A stretch of DNA of 45,398 nt, taken from the IMG/VR virus record IMGVR_UViG_3300035670_000388, positions 1-45,398 of that record. One strand, 5' to 3'. Within the stretch, counting starts at the first letter, position 1; each line of letters starts with the position of its first letter. The notes beneath the pieces were generated by a model, which was given only the letters and a program-made list of their open reading frames with translations, had not been told where the DNA came from and did not search any database. This document shows, piece after piece, positions 7,659 through 14,840 of the stretch. A program made the position numbers and the translations under genes. Origin of the DNA: a virus.

Positions 7659-7923
7659 GTTGCTCTCCTTTGTTTTGATACGGACACTAGATTCATTGGT
7701 GGCTCGGAGTGTTTCGCCTGTGAATCTTAAGCAGTCCGATAGTTTATCAAGGACACCACCAATGAAATTACGGACACTAAAAAGATTGGACGGCTCATGG
7801 TCGCACGTGACTATGGCAGGCAAAACGAAACGCCGCAAGAAAACCCACCACCTAGTTTTACGTGTATGCTCACAACGCCCGTTGCCATCACAACACCGCC
7901 CAACACACTATCATAACGAACTC
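7659..7923. other. Gene-free stretch with direct and inverted repeats
   Basis: No convincing gene is seen here. ACGGACACTA occurs at 7680-7689 and 7770-7779, and TTCATTGGTGG at 7692-7702 is the reverse complement of 7756-7766. The paired repeats could form a hairpin or a regulatory site in the leftward transcript. Confidence 0.4.
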
Positions 7924-8178
7924 CTAAGATTTGGCCTTGAGGGAGCGTTCAATGATGTTTCTAACATCGTACTGCATCGTTGTCGGAGTTCCGCACCTGT
8001 TATCCAAAGCCATAACTTTCTCGTAGATGTCAGCAATCGTAGCCTCCCGCACGGTGCGGATGGCTTGGGTTATTCTCTCCTGCAAATCTTCGGCATCAAA
8101 AATAACCTCTCCGTGGTAGTACATCTTCAAACAAGCGTTGAGAAGTTTCCTCGCCACATCCTCATCCTTGCGGGTCAT
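7924..8178 (-). CDS. Hypothetical protein, 84 aa
   Basis: The helical, charged product begins MTRKDEDVARKLLNACLKMY. The ATG at 8178 overlaps the stop of the upstream gene (ATGA). The first five residues and 18 nt around the start are identical to those of that upstream gene. No family recognised. Confidence 0.65.
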   Translation of the reverse strand: MTRKDEDVARKLLNACLKMYYHGEVIFDAEDLQERITQAIRTVREATIADIYEKVMALDNRCGTPTTMQYDVRNIIERSLKAKS

Positions 8179-8181
8179 TTG
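8164..8181. repeat. 18-nt start-region repeat, copy 1
   Basis: ATCCTTGCGGGTCATTTG occurs here and again at 8364-8381, exactly 200 nt away. Each copy covers the start codon of a minus-strand gene, so both proteins begin MTRKD. Confidence 0.85.
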
Positions 8182-8378
8182 GGTTCCTCCACAATAACGG
8201 TGCATTTCATTACGGGTTGCGGGTACGGAGCATTCTCAATCTTGAACAGCTTGGAAATGTGAACGGCATCCTTCTTGGTACGATAGAAAATCTTGGGAAT
8301 CTTGCCGTTCTTCTTAGCAAGCTCCTTCCAAGGACATCCAATCATCCACATCGTGAATCTCTTATCCTTGCGGGTCAT
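8175..8378 (-). CDS. Hypothetical protein, 67 aa
   Basis: A GGAGG site precedes the ATG, which overlaps the stop of the gene above (ATGA). The product is basic, beginning MTRKDKRFTMWMIGCPWKEL, and looks like a small alpha/beta domain. No family recognised. Confidence 0.65.
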   Translation of the reverse strand: MTRKDKRFTMWMIGCPWKELAKKNGKIPKIFYRTKKDAVHISKLFKIENAPYPQPVMKCTVIVEEPK

Positions 8379-8381
8379 TTG
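8364..8381. repeat. 18-nt start-region repeat, copy 2
   Basis: This is identical to 8164-8181 and spans the start of the gene ending at 8175. It suggests a past duplication of a translation start region. Confidence 0.85.
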
Positions 8382-8749
8382 ATGCCTCCTTTTCGCTTAG
8401 ATGTTATATGAGCTAATTCGTTTTCATCAAAGTTACAAAATGACGAGTAGTGAAAAGTAAACTTAACGGCGTAACTAAACCCACGTTTCTTGTTCCAATT
8501 TACTTCAGTTATTTCGCCAATCGCTCCTACAACTAACTGATTTCTAAATCCATACCAACCGTGTTTATGGTCAACAGTAATATTTTGTTCCTTTATAATT
8601 TGAACCTTCTGCCCAACCTTAAATTTAGACTGAGAAAATAGCTCATCTCTAGCGTCTACAAGTTGTTCTACTTCCCATTTTAAATCGTGAACTCTGGGCA
8701 TATCATCTATCCACTTCATAATCTTCTTAACAGTATCTAATGTATCCAT
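8375..8749 (-). CDS. Helical protein with SH3/KOW-like barrel
   Basis: AGGAGATAAG lies just before the ATG. Residues 1-40 are helical; residues 43-112 (FKVGQKVQIIKEQ, VVGAIGEITEVNW, YAVKF) alternate strands and turns like a small SH3/KOW-type barrel. It contains DHKHGWY at 60-66, a motif shared with the otherwise different protein at 9470-9787. Function unknown; a nucleic-acid or protein-binding role is possible. Confidence 0.65.
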   Translation of the reverse strand: MDTLDTVKKIMKWIDDMPRVHDLKWEVEQLVDARDELFSQSKFKVGQKVQIIKEQNITVDHKHGWYGFRNQLVVGAIGEITEVNWNKKRGFSYAVKFTFHYSSFCNFDENELAHITSKRKGGIK

Positions 8750-8757
8750 CTTATCTC

Positions 8758-9282
8758 CTAAACAGCTTTTATTGTTTTAATGTAAAAATATCCATCTCTC
8801 TGTAAACTAACATTTTCTAACGCACAAACCTTCCTAGTATCAAAAGGTTTACAAATAAAGTGCCATCCCTTTGGACTTTCTACTGATTTAATTAAGTGGT
8901 TCTCTGGAATAGATTCAAGAATACTTTTAACATCTTTCGTATCAACATCTAACATAAATAGCTTTTCCCCGTAGATACAAGCAGGCTGTAATAAAGCCGA
9001 CCTCCACTCCATGTCAATATTCGTACAGAGTTCTGGGTGGTCTATTAGCTTTTTCATTAAATACTTCATAGCCTTTTCTGGGTCACGAGCATTCACGGTT
9101 TGATGAATTCTCCATTCTCCTCCTCTAGCTAAACATCTCATTTCAAGAAACTTTAAGTCTTCTTCATAATTACGGATAACTTGTCTCATACAACGATGGT
9201 CTTGATTTGTACCAGTACGCAAGAGTGCAAGAAAGACGTGTATACTTTGAAGTCTTTCTCTCTGCTCTCTATTACTTCCCAT
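8758..9282 (-). CDS. Conserved-looking phage protein (possible primase-like fold)
   Basis: The start is placed at the ATG at 9282, with GGAGA about 8 nt upstream, because the frame above it runs antisense through a tRNA gene. The 174-residue product contains NARDPEKAMKYLMKKLID, FMLDVDTKD and ESPKGWHFICKPFD. Proteins with this pattern occur in other phage replication regions. The acidic DVDTKD strand and later His are reminiscent of archaeo-eukaryotic primase-like domains, but that is only a suggestion. Confidence 0.65.
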   Translation of the reverse strand: MGSNREQRERLQSIHVFLALLRTGTNQDHRCMRQVIRNYEEDLKFLEMRCLARGGEWRIHQTVNARDPEKAMKYLMKKLIDHPELCTNIDMEWRSALLQPACIYGEKLFMLDVDTKDVKSILESIPENHLIKSVESPKGWHFICKPFDTRKVCALENVSLQRDGYFYIKTIKAV

Positions 9283-9308
9283 GAGTATAGTCTCCATATA
9301 TATTAAAT

Positions 9309-9397
9309 TGGGCACGGATGGAATCGAACCACCACTCCGTCTAGCGGAATACAGATTTACAGTCTGCTGAGGCTTAACCAATATCCCCCTCATGCCC
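9309..9397 (-). tRNA. tRNA-Tyr (GUA)
   Basis: All parts of a type II tRNA can be drawn: a 7-bp acceptor (GGGCATG with CGTGCCC, one T-G pair), a D arm GGGG/CCTC, a 5-bp anticodon stem with loop CTGTAAA giving anticodon GUA, a long variable arm (TCCG-CTAGA-CGGA) and a T arm with loop TTCGATT. The discriminator is A and no CCA is encoded. A long variable arm is normal for bacterial tRNA-Tyr. Confidence 0.95.
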
Positions 9398-9402
9398 TTT
9401 AA

Positions 9403-9462
9403 TGGGCGGCTCGGTCTTATTCACCGACATCTCTAGTCGATTTGCCGATTCTTACACCGCCC
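9403..9462 (-). ncRNA. tRNA-like minihelix element next to tRNA-Tyr
   Basis: The ends GGGCGGT and GCCGCCC pair over 7 bp, followed by an unpaired A like a discriminator. Directly inside the 3' strand is a 5-bp stem with a 7-nt loop (TCGGT-GAATAAG-ACCGA), exactly where a T arm would stack. The 28 nt left over do not form an anticodon arm, and the loop lacks TTC. It ends 5 nt before the tRNA-Tyr 5' end. It may be a decayed tRNA or a tRNA mimic. Confidence 0.45.
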
Positions 9463-9469
9463 ATGATCG

Positions 9470-9787
9470 TTAATCCCACACTCTCTTAAACCGTGGGTCT
9501 AGCAACTCCCTTAAGGTTCCTTCAACATCACACGGGTAATAGATTGTTTCACCAGTCTTCTCATCCAACATGCAAGTATTCACGCCAAACTGCTTCCAGA
9601 ACCGCTTCGGCGAGATGTCCCAAAGGGCGGCCCACTTCTCCACAGTCTTGCAATACCACCCATGCTTATGGTCTAGCGGGGGAGCGGTCTGCACCAACAA
9701 CCTCGCACAATCACCCCTAGAAATCGGTTTCAACTTCTTGGCAGATGGCTTCAATTGCTTGAAAGCAATCTTTGAGTTTCTTTTCAT
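9470..9787 (-). CDS. Hypothetical protein with DHKHGWY motif
   Basis: The frame is open for 105 codons from the ATG at 9787, but no good ribosome site precedes it and it overlaps the next gene by 71 nt, so a later TTG or GTG start is possible. The core (DHKHGWYCKTVEKWAALWDI, then SPKRFWKQFG) is rich in Trp. No family recognised. Confidence 0.55.
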   Translation of the reverse strand: MKRNSKIAFKQLKPSAKKLKPISRGDCARLLVQTAPPLDHKHGWYCKTVEKWAALWDISPKRFWKQFGVNTCMLDEKTGETIYYPCDVEGTLRELLDPRFKRVWD

Positions 9788-9914
9788 ATTTGCGGTGATT
9801 CCTTATCTCGTTCTGAATCTCGGTTAACGCTTGGTAAAATTCATGCGCTTTATTCGCCAGAAGGAACTCCCACTTCTCCTCGGGCAACTTGAACCGCATC
9901 GTCAAACTAGCCAT
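9717..9914 (-). CDS. Small phage protein (FKLPEE type), 65 aa
   Basis: The start at 9914 overlaps the end of the gene above by 8 nt, with GAGGG upstream. The product (FKLPEEKWEFLLANKAHEFY) is a helical protein of a type frequent in phage early regions, with an LPEE turn and an IRNHRKYE segment. Role unknown. Confidence 0.65.
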   Translation of the reverse strand: MASLTMRFKLPEEKWEFLLANKAHEFYQALTEIQNEIRNHRKYEKKLKDCFQAIEAICQEVETDF

Positions 9915-10101
9915 GCCTGATTCCCTCCGGCGCATAACTGCCACCCACCCTCATCGCCTCTCGGTACTGCTGAATAACAAACACAGAAAAGAAATGTAAG
10001 TCAAAATCAAGATTGCGCCGAAGCACCTCATCGTTTTGCCCGTGCTTTTCGACCAGTTTTCCGATCTCCTCGTCTATCCTCGACATGAACTTTTTTTCCA
10101 T
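9907..10101 (-). CDS. Hypothetical helical protein, 64 aa
   Basis: GGGAGC lies about 8 nt before the ATG. The product is charged and helical (MSRIDEEIGKLVEKHGQNDE) with a hydrophobic stretch (HFFSVFVIQQY). It overlaps the C-terminal 74 nt of the gene above, which is long for this genome, so the start may be the Met at 10086. Confidence 0.5.
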   Translation of the reverse strand: MEKKFMSRIDEEIGKLVEKHGQNDEVLRRNLDFDLHFFSVFVIQQYREAMRVGGSYAPEGIRHG

Positions 10102-10306
10102 TTCGCAGCTCCCATTCTTTGAGTAAGTTCGGTGCTTTCGTGCCGATGAAGTCCTTGAGTGCTTGAAGTTCGTAATCCACCTTATGAAATGCGTTCCATC
10201 CAGCATCACATGAAACCTTTAGAAGCCTGAATGACTCTAAAACATCGTCTAGATTGTTTATATAGCTGTGGTTGAAGGTGATGGTTCCGCATTCAAGATG
10301 TTCCAT
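10028..10306 (-). CDS. Hypothetical protein, 92 aa
   Basis: AAGGAG lies 7 nt before the ATG at 10306. The N-terminal 65 residues look like a folded helical domain; the tail is very basic (EDRRGDRKTGRKARAKR) and could contact nucleic acid. No family recognised. Confidence 0.6.
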   Translation of the reverse strand: MEHLECGTITFNHSYINNLDDVLESFRLLKVSCDAGWNAFHKVDYELQALKDFIGTKAPNLLKEWELRNGKKVHVEDRRGDRKTGRKARAKR

Positions 10307-10316
10307 AATCATCTCC

Positions 10317-11198
10317 TTAGATTGAGGCGTGAATGTCGATGGTGAGTTGAGAATCTTCAAGTTTACCTTCTGAGTATTTCCTTTTCTGTTTTGGAGTTAG
10401 CTCAATTTTGACAGTCCCTAAGTCGGTTGGGTTCAGCAACTTCTTCGTCACATAAGACGGCTCATCAACCTCGTATCCCTTGAGGAATGAACCAGTACGG
10501 GCGTAGAGCAACTTCTTCTCTCTTAGCTTCAGCGATCCGCACCCTGATTGGAGGCACAACTTGCTCGACATTCCTACCGACTTCTTATGGTCGTGACCCA
10601 TCAAGTAGATGTTGGCATCAGCGCACTCTGCCATCTGCTGAACTGTGTTTAGGGAACCACCGACTAAGCGTGAAGCTCCTTTCCCGTGGTGACTGAAAAT
10701 GTCCACTGATGCTGACCACCTTCCTTTCATCTCTTTGTTGTAGGTGAAAGTGACACGAGTGAACGCTGAAGCCCCCAAATATTTGCACTCAAGGAGCTGG
10801 CATAGGTACTGGGTGCTTGTCATACCGTTCTCAAAGGTGTAGTGGTGGTTGCCCTCCATCAATCCAATCAGCTTCCCACGCATGAACTTAATGCGGTCAT
10901 AGAACTTCTTGCACATATCCTTCGCATAATCGTCCATTGTTCGCTGACTGGATTGGTGGAGGTTGATGCTCCGAAGCCCTAACCTCTCCGAATCACTAAA
11001 CCACTCCATGTAATCTCCCATACCGATGAACATTGCCCGTGGCTTCCCATTCGCCCAATCGCACCACTCCTGCCACATCTCCAAGTGACATCCTGCGTTT
11101 CCCTCGTGTATATCGCCAAAAGGGAGGAGGTAGTGCGAGTCAACCAAGTTATCGAATGGCTGCGTGTAGGTCTGGATTGTAAAGATGTCCTCGTTCAT
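10317..11198 (-). CDS. Calcineurin-like metallophosphoesterase
   Basis: The five motifs of the binuclear phosphoesterase fold are in order: GDIH (Asp29, His31), GD (61-62), GNHH (116-119), a later SHHG and MGHDHK. Together they form the two-metal site. The substrate cannot be read; phage members may act as nucleases, RNA 2',3'-cyclic phosphatases or nucleotide phosphatases. At 293 residues it is a single domain without the extra parts of SbcD. The ATG directly follows the TAA of the small gene above, with GGAGG inside that gene. It lies next to the RusA-like and recombination genes. Confidence 0.85.
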   Translation of the reverse strand: MNEDIFTIQTYTQPFDNLVDSHYLLPFGDIHEGNAGCHLEMWQEWCDWANGKPRAMFIGMGDYMEWFSDSERLGLRSINLHQSSQRTMDDYAKDMCKKFYDRIKFMRGKLIGLMEGNHHYTFENGMTSTQYLCQLLECKYLGASAFTRVTFTYNKEMKGRWSASVDIFSHHGKGASRLVGGSLNTVQQMAECADANIYLMGHDHKKSVGMSSKLCLQSGCGSLKLREKKLLYARTGSFLKGYEVDEPSYVTKKLLNPTDLGTVKIELTPKQKRKYSEGKLEDSQLTIDIHASI

Positions 11199-11351
11199 TT
11201 ATCTGACCTCCGCTCTTTTACGCCCATTCCACTCCGACTCCAAGGGCCAATGCAACCCTTCCTCACGCATCTTGTTTATTGACTTCCAAGCTCGTATCCT
11301 TCTCGCCAGTTCCAATCTCTCCTTGGAACCTTTCTTTGCTCCACGCCTCAT
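11199..11351 (-). CDS. Small basic protein, 50 aa
   Basis: GGGGGTGA lies just before the ATG and the frame is open for 50 codons. The product (MRRGAKKGSKERLELARRIR at the start) is very basic and helical. It overlaps the 3' end of the RusA-like gene by 89 nt but not its conserved core, and its TAA abuts the phosphoesterase ATG. It may be a DNA-binding accessory protein. Confidence 0.5.
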   Translation of the reverse strand: MRRGAKKGSKERLELARRIRAWKSINKMREEGLHWPLESEWNGRKRAEVR

Positions 11352-11778
11352 CAATCACCCCCATTGTGATTTGTACTGATTGCTCGTTGCTTTGGATTTT
11401 ATTACAGCTAAAAGACCACACCTGAGAATCATCAAAGCCGCATTTCTCACTCACCGCATCCACAACAACCTTTACTAAATTCTGAACATCCGACTTCTTC
11501 TGCTTTCCGTTCTTGAAATACCACTCATTCCTTACATCCATATTTAAGTAGACCTTACAATCAGGTTTACAATCAAAGCGGGGGATTAAGAGCTTCGCCT
11601 TAGACTTCCAGTACCTCGCATCATTGGTAAGGTAGACAGAACGAGTGCGGAAGTTGATGCCGTATAACCCATTCATCGAAGGGGGGAATGGTAGTTTGAA
11701 CGATAGGGGAGGGGGTAGCTTGGTGGAAAAGGTGGTAACCACCGTGGATGCCACCCCCTGATCCCTATCGTTTGACAT
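11263..11778 (-). CDS. RusA-like Holliday-junction resolvase
   Basis: The FPPSMNGLYG start, the SDVQN motif (Asp97), VVVDAV (Asp107) and the DDSQVW motif (Asp116, Asp117) reproduce the RusA pattern; these Asp residues bind the metal that cuts the junction. RusA proteins are about 120-140 residues; this one is 171, with an extra N-terminal 25 and a C-terminal tail. A GGAGGAAGG site precedes the ATG. It fits the adjoining recombination module. Confidence 0.85.
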   Translation of the reverse strand: MSNDRDQGVASTVVTTFSTKLPPPLSFKLPFPPSMNGLYGINFRTRSVYLTNDARYWKSKAKLLIPRFDCKPDCKVYLNMDVRNEWYFKNGKQKKSDVQNLVKVVVDAVSEKCGFDDSQVWSFSCNKIQSNEQSVQITMGVIDEAWSKERFQGEIGTGEKDTSLEVNKQDA

Positions 11779-11780
11779 TG

Positions 11781-12302
11781 TTACGCCTTCCTCCAGTTAA
11801 CCAACTTTTCACGGAAGGTTCCATCTGCAACGTACTCTCCGGCCTCGTTCTTGACCTGATTCTCTTCGTGGCGAATGTCCACCAGAAGTTCTCGGTCAAT
11901 AAGAACCTCAAGAAAGGCATCGTTCACCGTCACAGACTTGATGTCGATGTCGAGAGCTAAGCACAGCTTCTTGAAGTTGAGGAGATACTGCTTCGTCTGC
12001 CACCACTTTGAAGTCTTCACCGCAGTATCGCACCAGTACGGCAAATCCATCATCGAAGTGAACATCGGTTTATTCTTGTACTTCACCTCCTCGGTTCCAG
12101 TGGCGGGGTCGATGACGGAGATGCCATCAACAATCCGCAGTTCCAGTTTAAGGCTCTTAATATCACCGTTCTTGCTCGTCATCGTGCCAGCCTTCGCAAT
12201 CTTCATTAAAACCCCGCTACTGGCCGGAACGATCTGCTTCTGCTCTTTGACATCGGTCAAATCCCCCAATGCCACTTCTTCCGTCACTTGAACATCGTCC
12301 AT
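11781..12302 (-). CDS. Probable ssDNA-binding protein (DUF669-like)
   Basis: The 173-residue protein has the composition and order of an OB-fold domain: strand-rich middle (LMKIAKA, SLKLELRIVDG, YKNKPMFTSMMDLPYW) followed by helices. In many phages a DUF669-type single-strand binder is encoded right after a Sak4-like ATPase and a Cas4/RecB-like nuclease, as here. The function is inferred mainly from context. Confidence 0.6.
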   Translation of the reverse strand: MDDVQVTEEVALGDLTDVKEQKQIVPASSGVLMKIAKAGTMTSKNGDIKSLKLELRIVDGISVIDPATGTEEVKYKNKPMFTSMMDLPYWCDTAVKTSKWWQTKQYLLNFKKLCLALDIDIKSVTVNDAFLEVLIDRELLVDIRHEENQVKNEAGEYVADGTFREKLVNWRKA

Positions 12303-13100
12303 CTACTTCGCCTCCTTGGTTGTTGTTGCTGTTGGTTGATAAAGAGATTTAATAATCGCCTCATAACTTATCGACTCGACAGTCTCGGGTAGCCCCACAT
12401 TGTTCTTAGCTGCTTTTCCACCGCTGGGCTTACAGCGGGCCGTGTACTGATACTTGTCGGTTCCCACCTTCTTCGATTCGAGGAAGATCGAAGCATTGAA
12501 GAGTGATGCCGCCTGATTTCTAAACCCTCCCAAAGTTTGAGAAATGATTCGACCTGTCTTGGCGAGTTTTCCATCGGAGTCCTCCACTTCTTCGTCTTGT
12601 TCGTGACAATTGACAACGACATGGCAGGGGAGTGATACCACTTCCGTCAAAATGAAGCGGTAGAGCCATCTGCTTAAATTGCCGAACATTGATTGAGTGT
12701 CCACGTTGCCCGTCTTCGGCGAAACCGTCTTCTCATACTTCTCGATGTACGCCCACCGATTGACTGATAGGTGAGTCAGATTATCGAGTATGAATGTTTC
12801 AATCTCTCCCTTCTTTGCCTTCTCCCGCATATCTCGGCAGAACTGTTCCAAGCGGGTGAAAGTGGCCTTAACATCCTCGTCCTGACTGAGAATGAACTGG
12901 TCAGCAACAACCATATTCTCAATCAAGGCCGGATTGCTGAGGGCCGTTGTCAGTCCATTCGGTTCGATTTGAGCGTAAGCAAACTTCGGGAACGTCATTG
13001 AAAAGAACGTCTTACCAACACCGAACCCGCCGTTTGCCAACACCTTGAGCTTCACCTTACTTCTATCACTTAACAACTGCTCCTTCGTAATGACCATCAC
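12303..13100 (-). CDS. Sak4-like RecA-fold ATPase (recombination)
   Basis: Walker A is GGFGVGKT (24-31) and Walker B is FILDN (103-107); the chain is 265 residues with a single core domain. This matches short phage RecA-like proteins of the Sak4/AAA_24 group, which act with an ssDNA-binding protein in single-strand annealing and recombination. It stands between a nuclease and a single-strand-binding candidate, as in many phages. Confidence 0.85.
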   Translation of the reverse strand: MMVITKEQLLSDRSKVKLKVLANGGFGVGKTFFSMTFPKFAYAQIEPNGLTTALSNPALIENMVVADQFILSQDEDVKATFTRLEQFCRDMREKAKKGEIETFILDNLTHLSVNRWAYIEKYEKTVSPKTGNVDTQSMFGNLSRWLYRFILTEVVSLPCHVVVNCHEQDEEVEDSDGKLAKTGRIISQTLGGFRNQAASLFNASIFLESKKVGTDKYQYTARCKPSGGKAAKNNVGLPETVESISYEAIIKSLYQPTATTTKEAK

Positions 13101-13109
13101 TGGCCTCCT

Positions 13110-13919
13110 TTAGCCTTTTGGTTTTTGTTGATATAGAGCTTGTAGTAACCCCTCATCACAGCCGGACAGACAGAAAGGGTAGAATTGACAATAACCACAC
13201 AGCGACCCAAAAGCCTTCGGATAGCATCCATTCTCGGCGCTAAACTGCATCAGCCGCTCCCATTGAGCGTCCGACTCCATCCACATTTTGAGTTGCTCAT
13301 CGGTGCGGTTGAAGATTTGTCTTTCAAACTTGCTCCAGTATCCCGCAGGCTCCTCCTTGTACTTGCGGCTCCGATAGCCAAACGAGATGCCGTTAATAAT
13401 GGCCCCCGCACAGCTCCCGAACTCGTCCTTGACGAATTTCGTGTAGCGAGATAACTGGGAGTCAATTTCAAACTTCTTCCAGTAAAAAGGGGAGAACGCT
13501 TTGGTCGTTGTTTTGTGATCCCAGAAGTACAGCGAGGAGGAGGGGATATGCTCTGCAACCAAATCAATGTGCAACTCATGGTTCCCCGTCAAAGTCTCGA
13601 CCTTCCCGCTCAATTCAGTGGCAATGACCCGCCAATCAGCGTCCTTCTCCTTGTACCAATCAAGGTACGCTTCCAGAACCTTTAACCCTGATTCAGTTGA
13701 GTACTCCTTTTTCTCGCTCATGTCGTTAGGCATCACCGATTGAAAGGCTTCAGCTATGGCGGCACTACCTTTGTAATGCTCCTCCAAAGCCTTGTGAATC
13801 GCCTGACCGAACACTTTCGCCACCGATTCCTCGCCGTCCTCTTGCTTGACCCATCCTTCATCCTGTAGCTTTGACTTGAACGGGCAACTATTGAAAGTGC
13901 TGATCGCAGACCACCTCAT
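13110..13919 (-). CDS. PD-(D/E)XK nuclease, Cas4/RecB-like, with Fe-S cysteines
   Basis: The catalytic set is visible: His42 (GQAIHKALE), Asp119 (HIDLVAEH), Asp134-x-Lys136 (WDHKTT) and Gln155 (SQLSRYT). Cys12 plus Cys241, Cys244 and Cys250 (CGYCQFYPFC) have the spacing of the 4Fe-4S cluster of Cas4 and AddB nucleases. Probable role: end resection for the Sak4-like annealing system. There are no CRISPR repeats in the window, so an adaptation role is not suggested. Confidence 0.85.
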   Translation of the reverse strand: MRWSAISTFNSCPFKSKLQDEGWVKQEDGEESVAKVFGQAIHKALEEHYKGSAAIAEAFQSVMPNDMSEKKEYSTESGLKVLEAYLDWYKEKDADWRVIATELSGKVETLTGNHELHIDLVAEHIPSSSLYFWDHKTTTKAFSPFYWKKFEIDSQLSRYTKFVKDEFGSCAGAIINGISFGYRSRKYKEEPAGYWSKFERQIFNRTDEQLKMWMESDAQWERLMQFSAENGCYPKAFGSLCGYCQFYPFCLSGCDEGLLQALYQQKPKG

Positions 13920-14401
13920 TGATGTATCCTTTCTAAGCCGATCTTCTTGCCGTAGCTTGATAGGGCGGGGGAATTAAAGTCTGACATATTGACGAACTCT
14001 GTATTTACTTCAACCATCCCAACCGCAACAGAATTGGAGTGATCTTTACACCTTGAGAAATCAGCGATGTGGCGGGTCTTTTGGTTGTACGGATCATGCT
14101 CAAACAATCTCATGCACTCCCCGCAAATAACGAATCCATTATCCCCGCCACGGTTGTAAGTCCTCGCCCCCTGAATCCTGGTCTTATTCTTCTTAGCACC
14201 AAAAGCCCACTTGTCGGGATTGATATTCGCTAATTCGTCTTTAATCGCTTCAATCTTGGTGTAAAGCTCTGTTTCCTTATTGCGCCATTCTTCGCTGACA
14301 GCCTTGACCCCTAAGTCAAACTGTCTAACCCTATCCTCAAACAAATCGTTGTACTTCGCCTTCAAACTGTTCATTTTCCTCACCAATTCAGCCTCTCTCA
14401 T
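13916..14401 (-). CDS. Coiled-coil protein with zinc-binding cysteines
   Basis: The start at 14401 follows GGGGGATTC; an ATG at 14416 is an alternative. Residues up to about 60 are coiled coil; then comes VICGECMRLFEHDP followed by C and H residues (FSRCKDH), a likely zinc site. The stop overlaps the nuclease start (ATGA), implying linked expression with the recombination genes. No family recognised. Confidence 0.65.
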   Translation of the reverse strand: MREAELVRKMNSLKAKYNDLFEDRVRQFDLGVKAVSEEWRNKETELYTKIEAIKDELANINPDKWAFGAKKNKTRIQGARTYNRGGDNGFVICGECMRLFEHDPYNQKTRHIADFSRCKDHSNSVAVGMVEVNTEFVNMSDFNSPALSSYGKKIGLERIHQ

Positions 14402-14449
14402 AGCTGAATCCCCCATATGGTTAGTTGTTCACTTTAAAGTAAAAAGTAA

Positions 14450-14614
14450 TCAAAATTTAATGCCCTCCTCTTCTAGTTTTTCCCTAAACTCTGCCATACC
14501 AAGACCATCATCAACAATACGTCGAATTTCCAATAAACGCTGTCGGTTCAAATCATCAACCCAATGTTTCAGATAGGTGAGTTGCTGTTCAAACACCCAT
14601 TCTTTATCGTTCAT
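14450..14614 (-). CDS. Hypothetical protein, 54 aa
   Basis: GGAGGTGGAAG directly precedes the ATG at 14614. The product (MNDKEWVFEQQLTYLKHWVD at the start) is helical and acidic. It overlaps the gene above by 11 nt. Function unknown. Confidence 0.6.
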   Translation of the reverse strand: MNDKEWVFEQQLTYLKHWVDDLNRQRLLEIRRIVDDGLGMAEFREKLEEEGIKF

Positions 14615-14840
14615 CTTCCACCTCCTCGGCTTCATCTCCCGTCAATTCATACTCTTTGCAGAAAGCATCAATCATCGGCTCCCCAAGCTTGAAGAAACTA
14701 TTCGGCAACTGATCAAAAACAATTTCGACAGCATTTTGTTCCGCAACGTCACGACCAGACTTGTAATTACTGTTAAAAGCTCCCTCAACAGCAATCTTGA
14801 AACTAACCACAACCTCAACCACAGCCTTATACTGGTGCAT
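14604..14840 (-). CDS. Hypothetical protein, 78 aa
   Basis: GGAGGG lies just before the ATG at 14840 and the protein then starts in a strand (MHQYKAVVEVVVSFKIAVEG). An ATG at 14888 with GAGG is the alternative start and would add 16 residues. The C-terminus is acidic (GDEAEEVEDER). No family recognised. Confidence 0.6.
   Translation of the reverse strand: MHQYKAVVEVVVSFKIAVEGAFNSNYKSGRDVAEQNAVEIVFDQLPNSFFKLGEPMIDAFCKEYELTGDEAEEVEDER

Noticed and set aside
7648-8262. 204-codon plus-strand frame through the leftward operon
   Set aside because: It runs antisense to two well-supported coupled genes and through the gene-free repeats, with no start signal.
9283-9393. Upstream extension of the 8758-9282 gene
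   Set aside because: It would read antisense through the tRNA-Tyr gene; the ATG at 9282 with GGAGA is a far better start.
11875-12291. Plus-strand 138-codon frame, and similar ones at 16409-16819 and 18087-18489
   Set aside because: They are antisense to the ssDNA-binding candidate, the helicase and the 172-residue protein, which have motifs and ribosome sites.
13110-13919. Nuclease read as CRISPR Cas4
   Set aside because: No cas1, cas2 or repeats are present; the neighbours form a phage recombination module.
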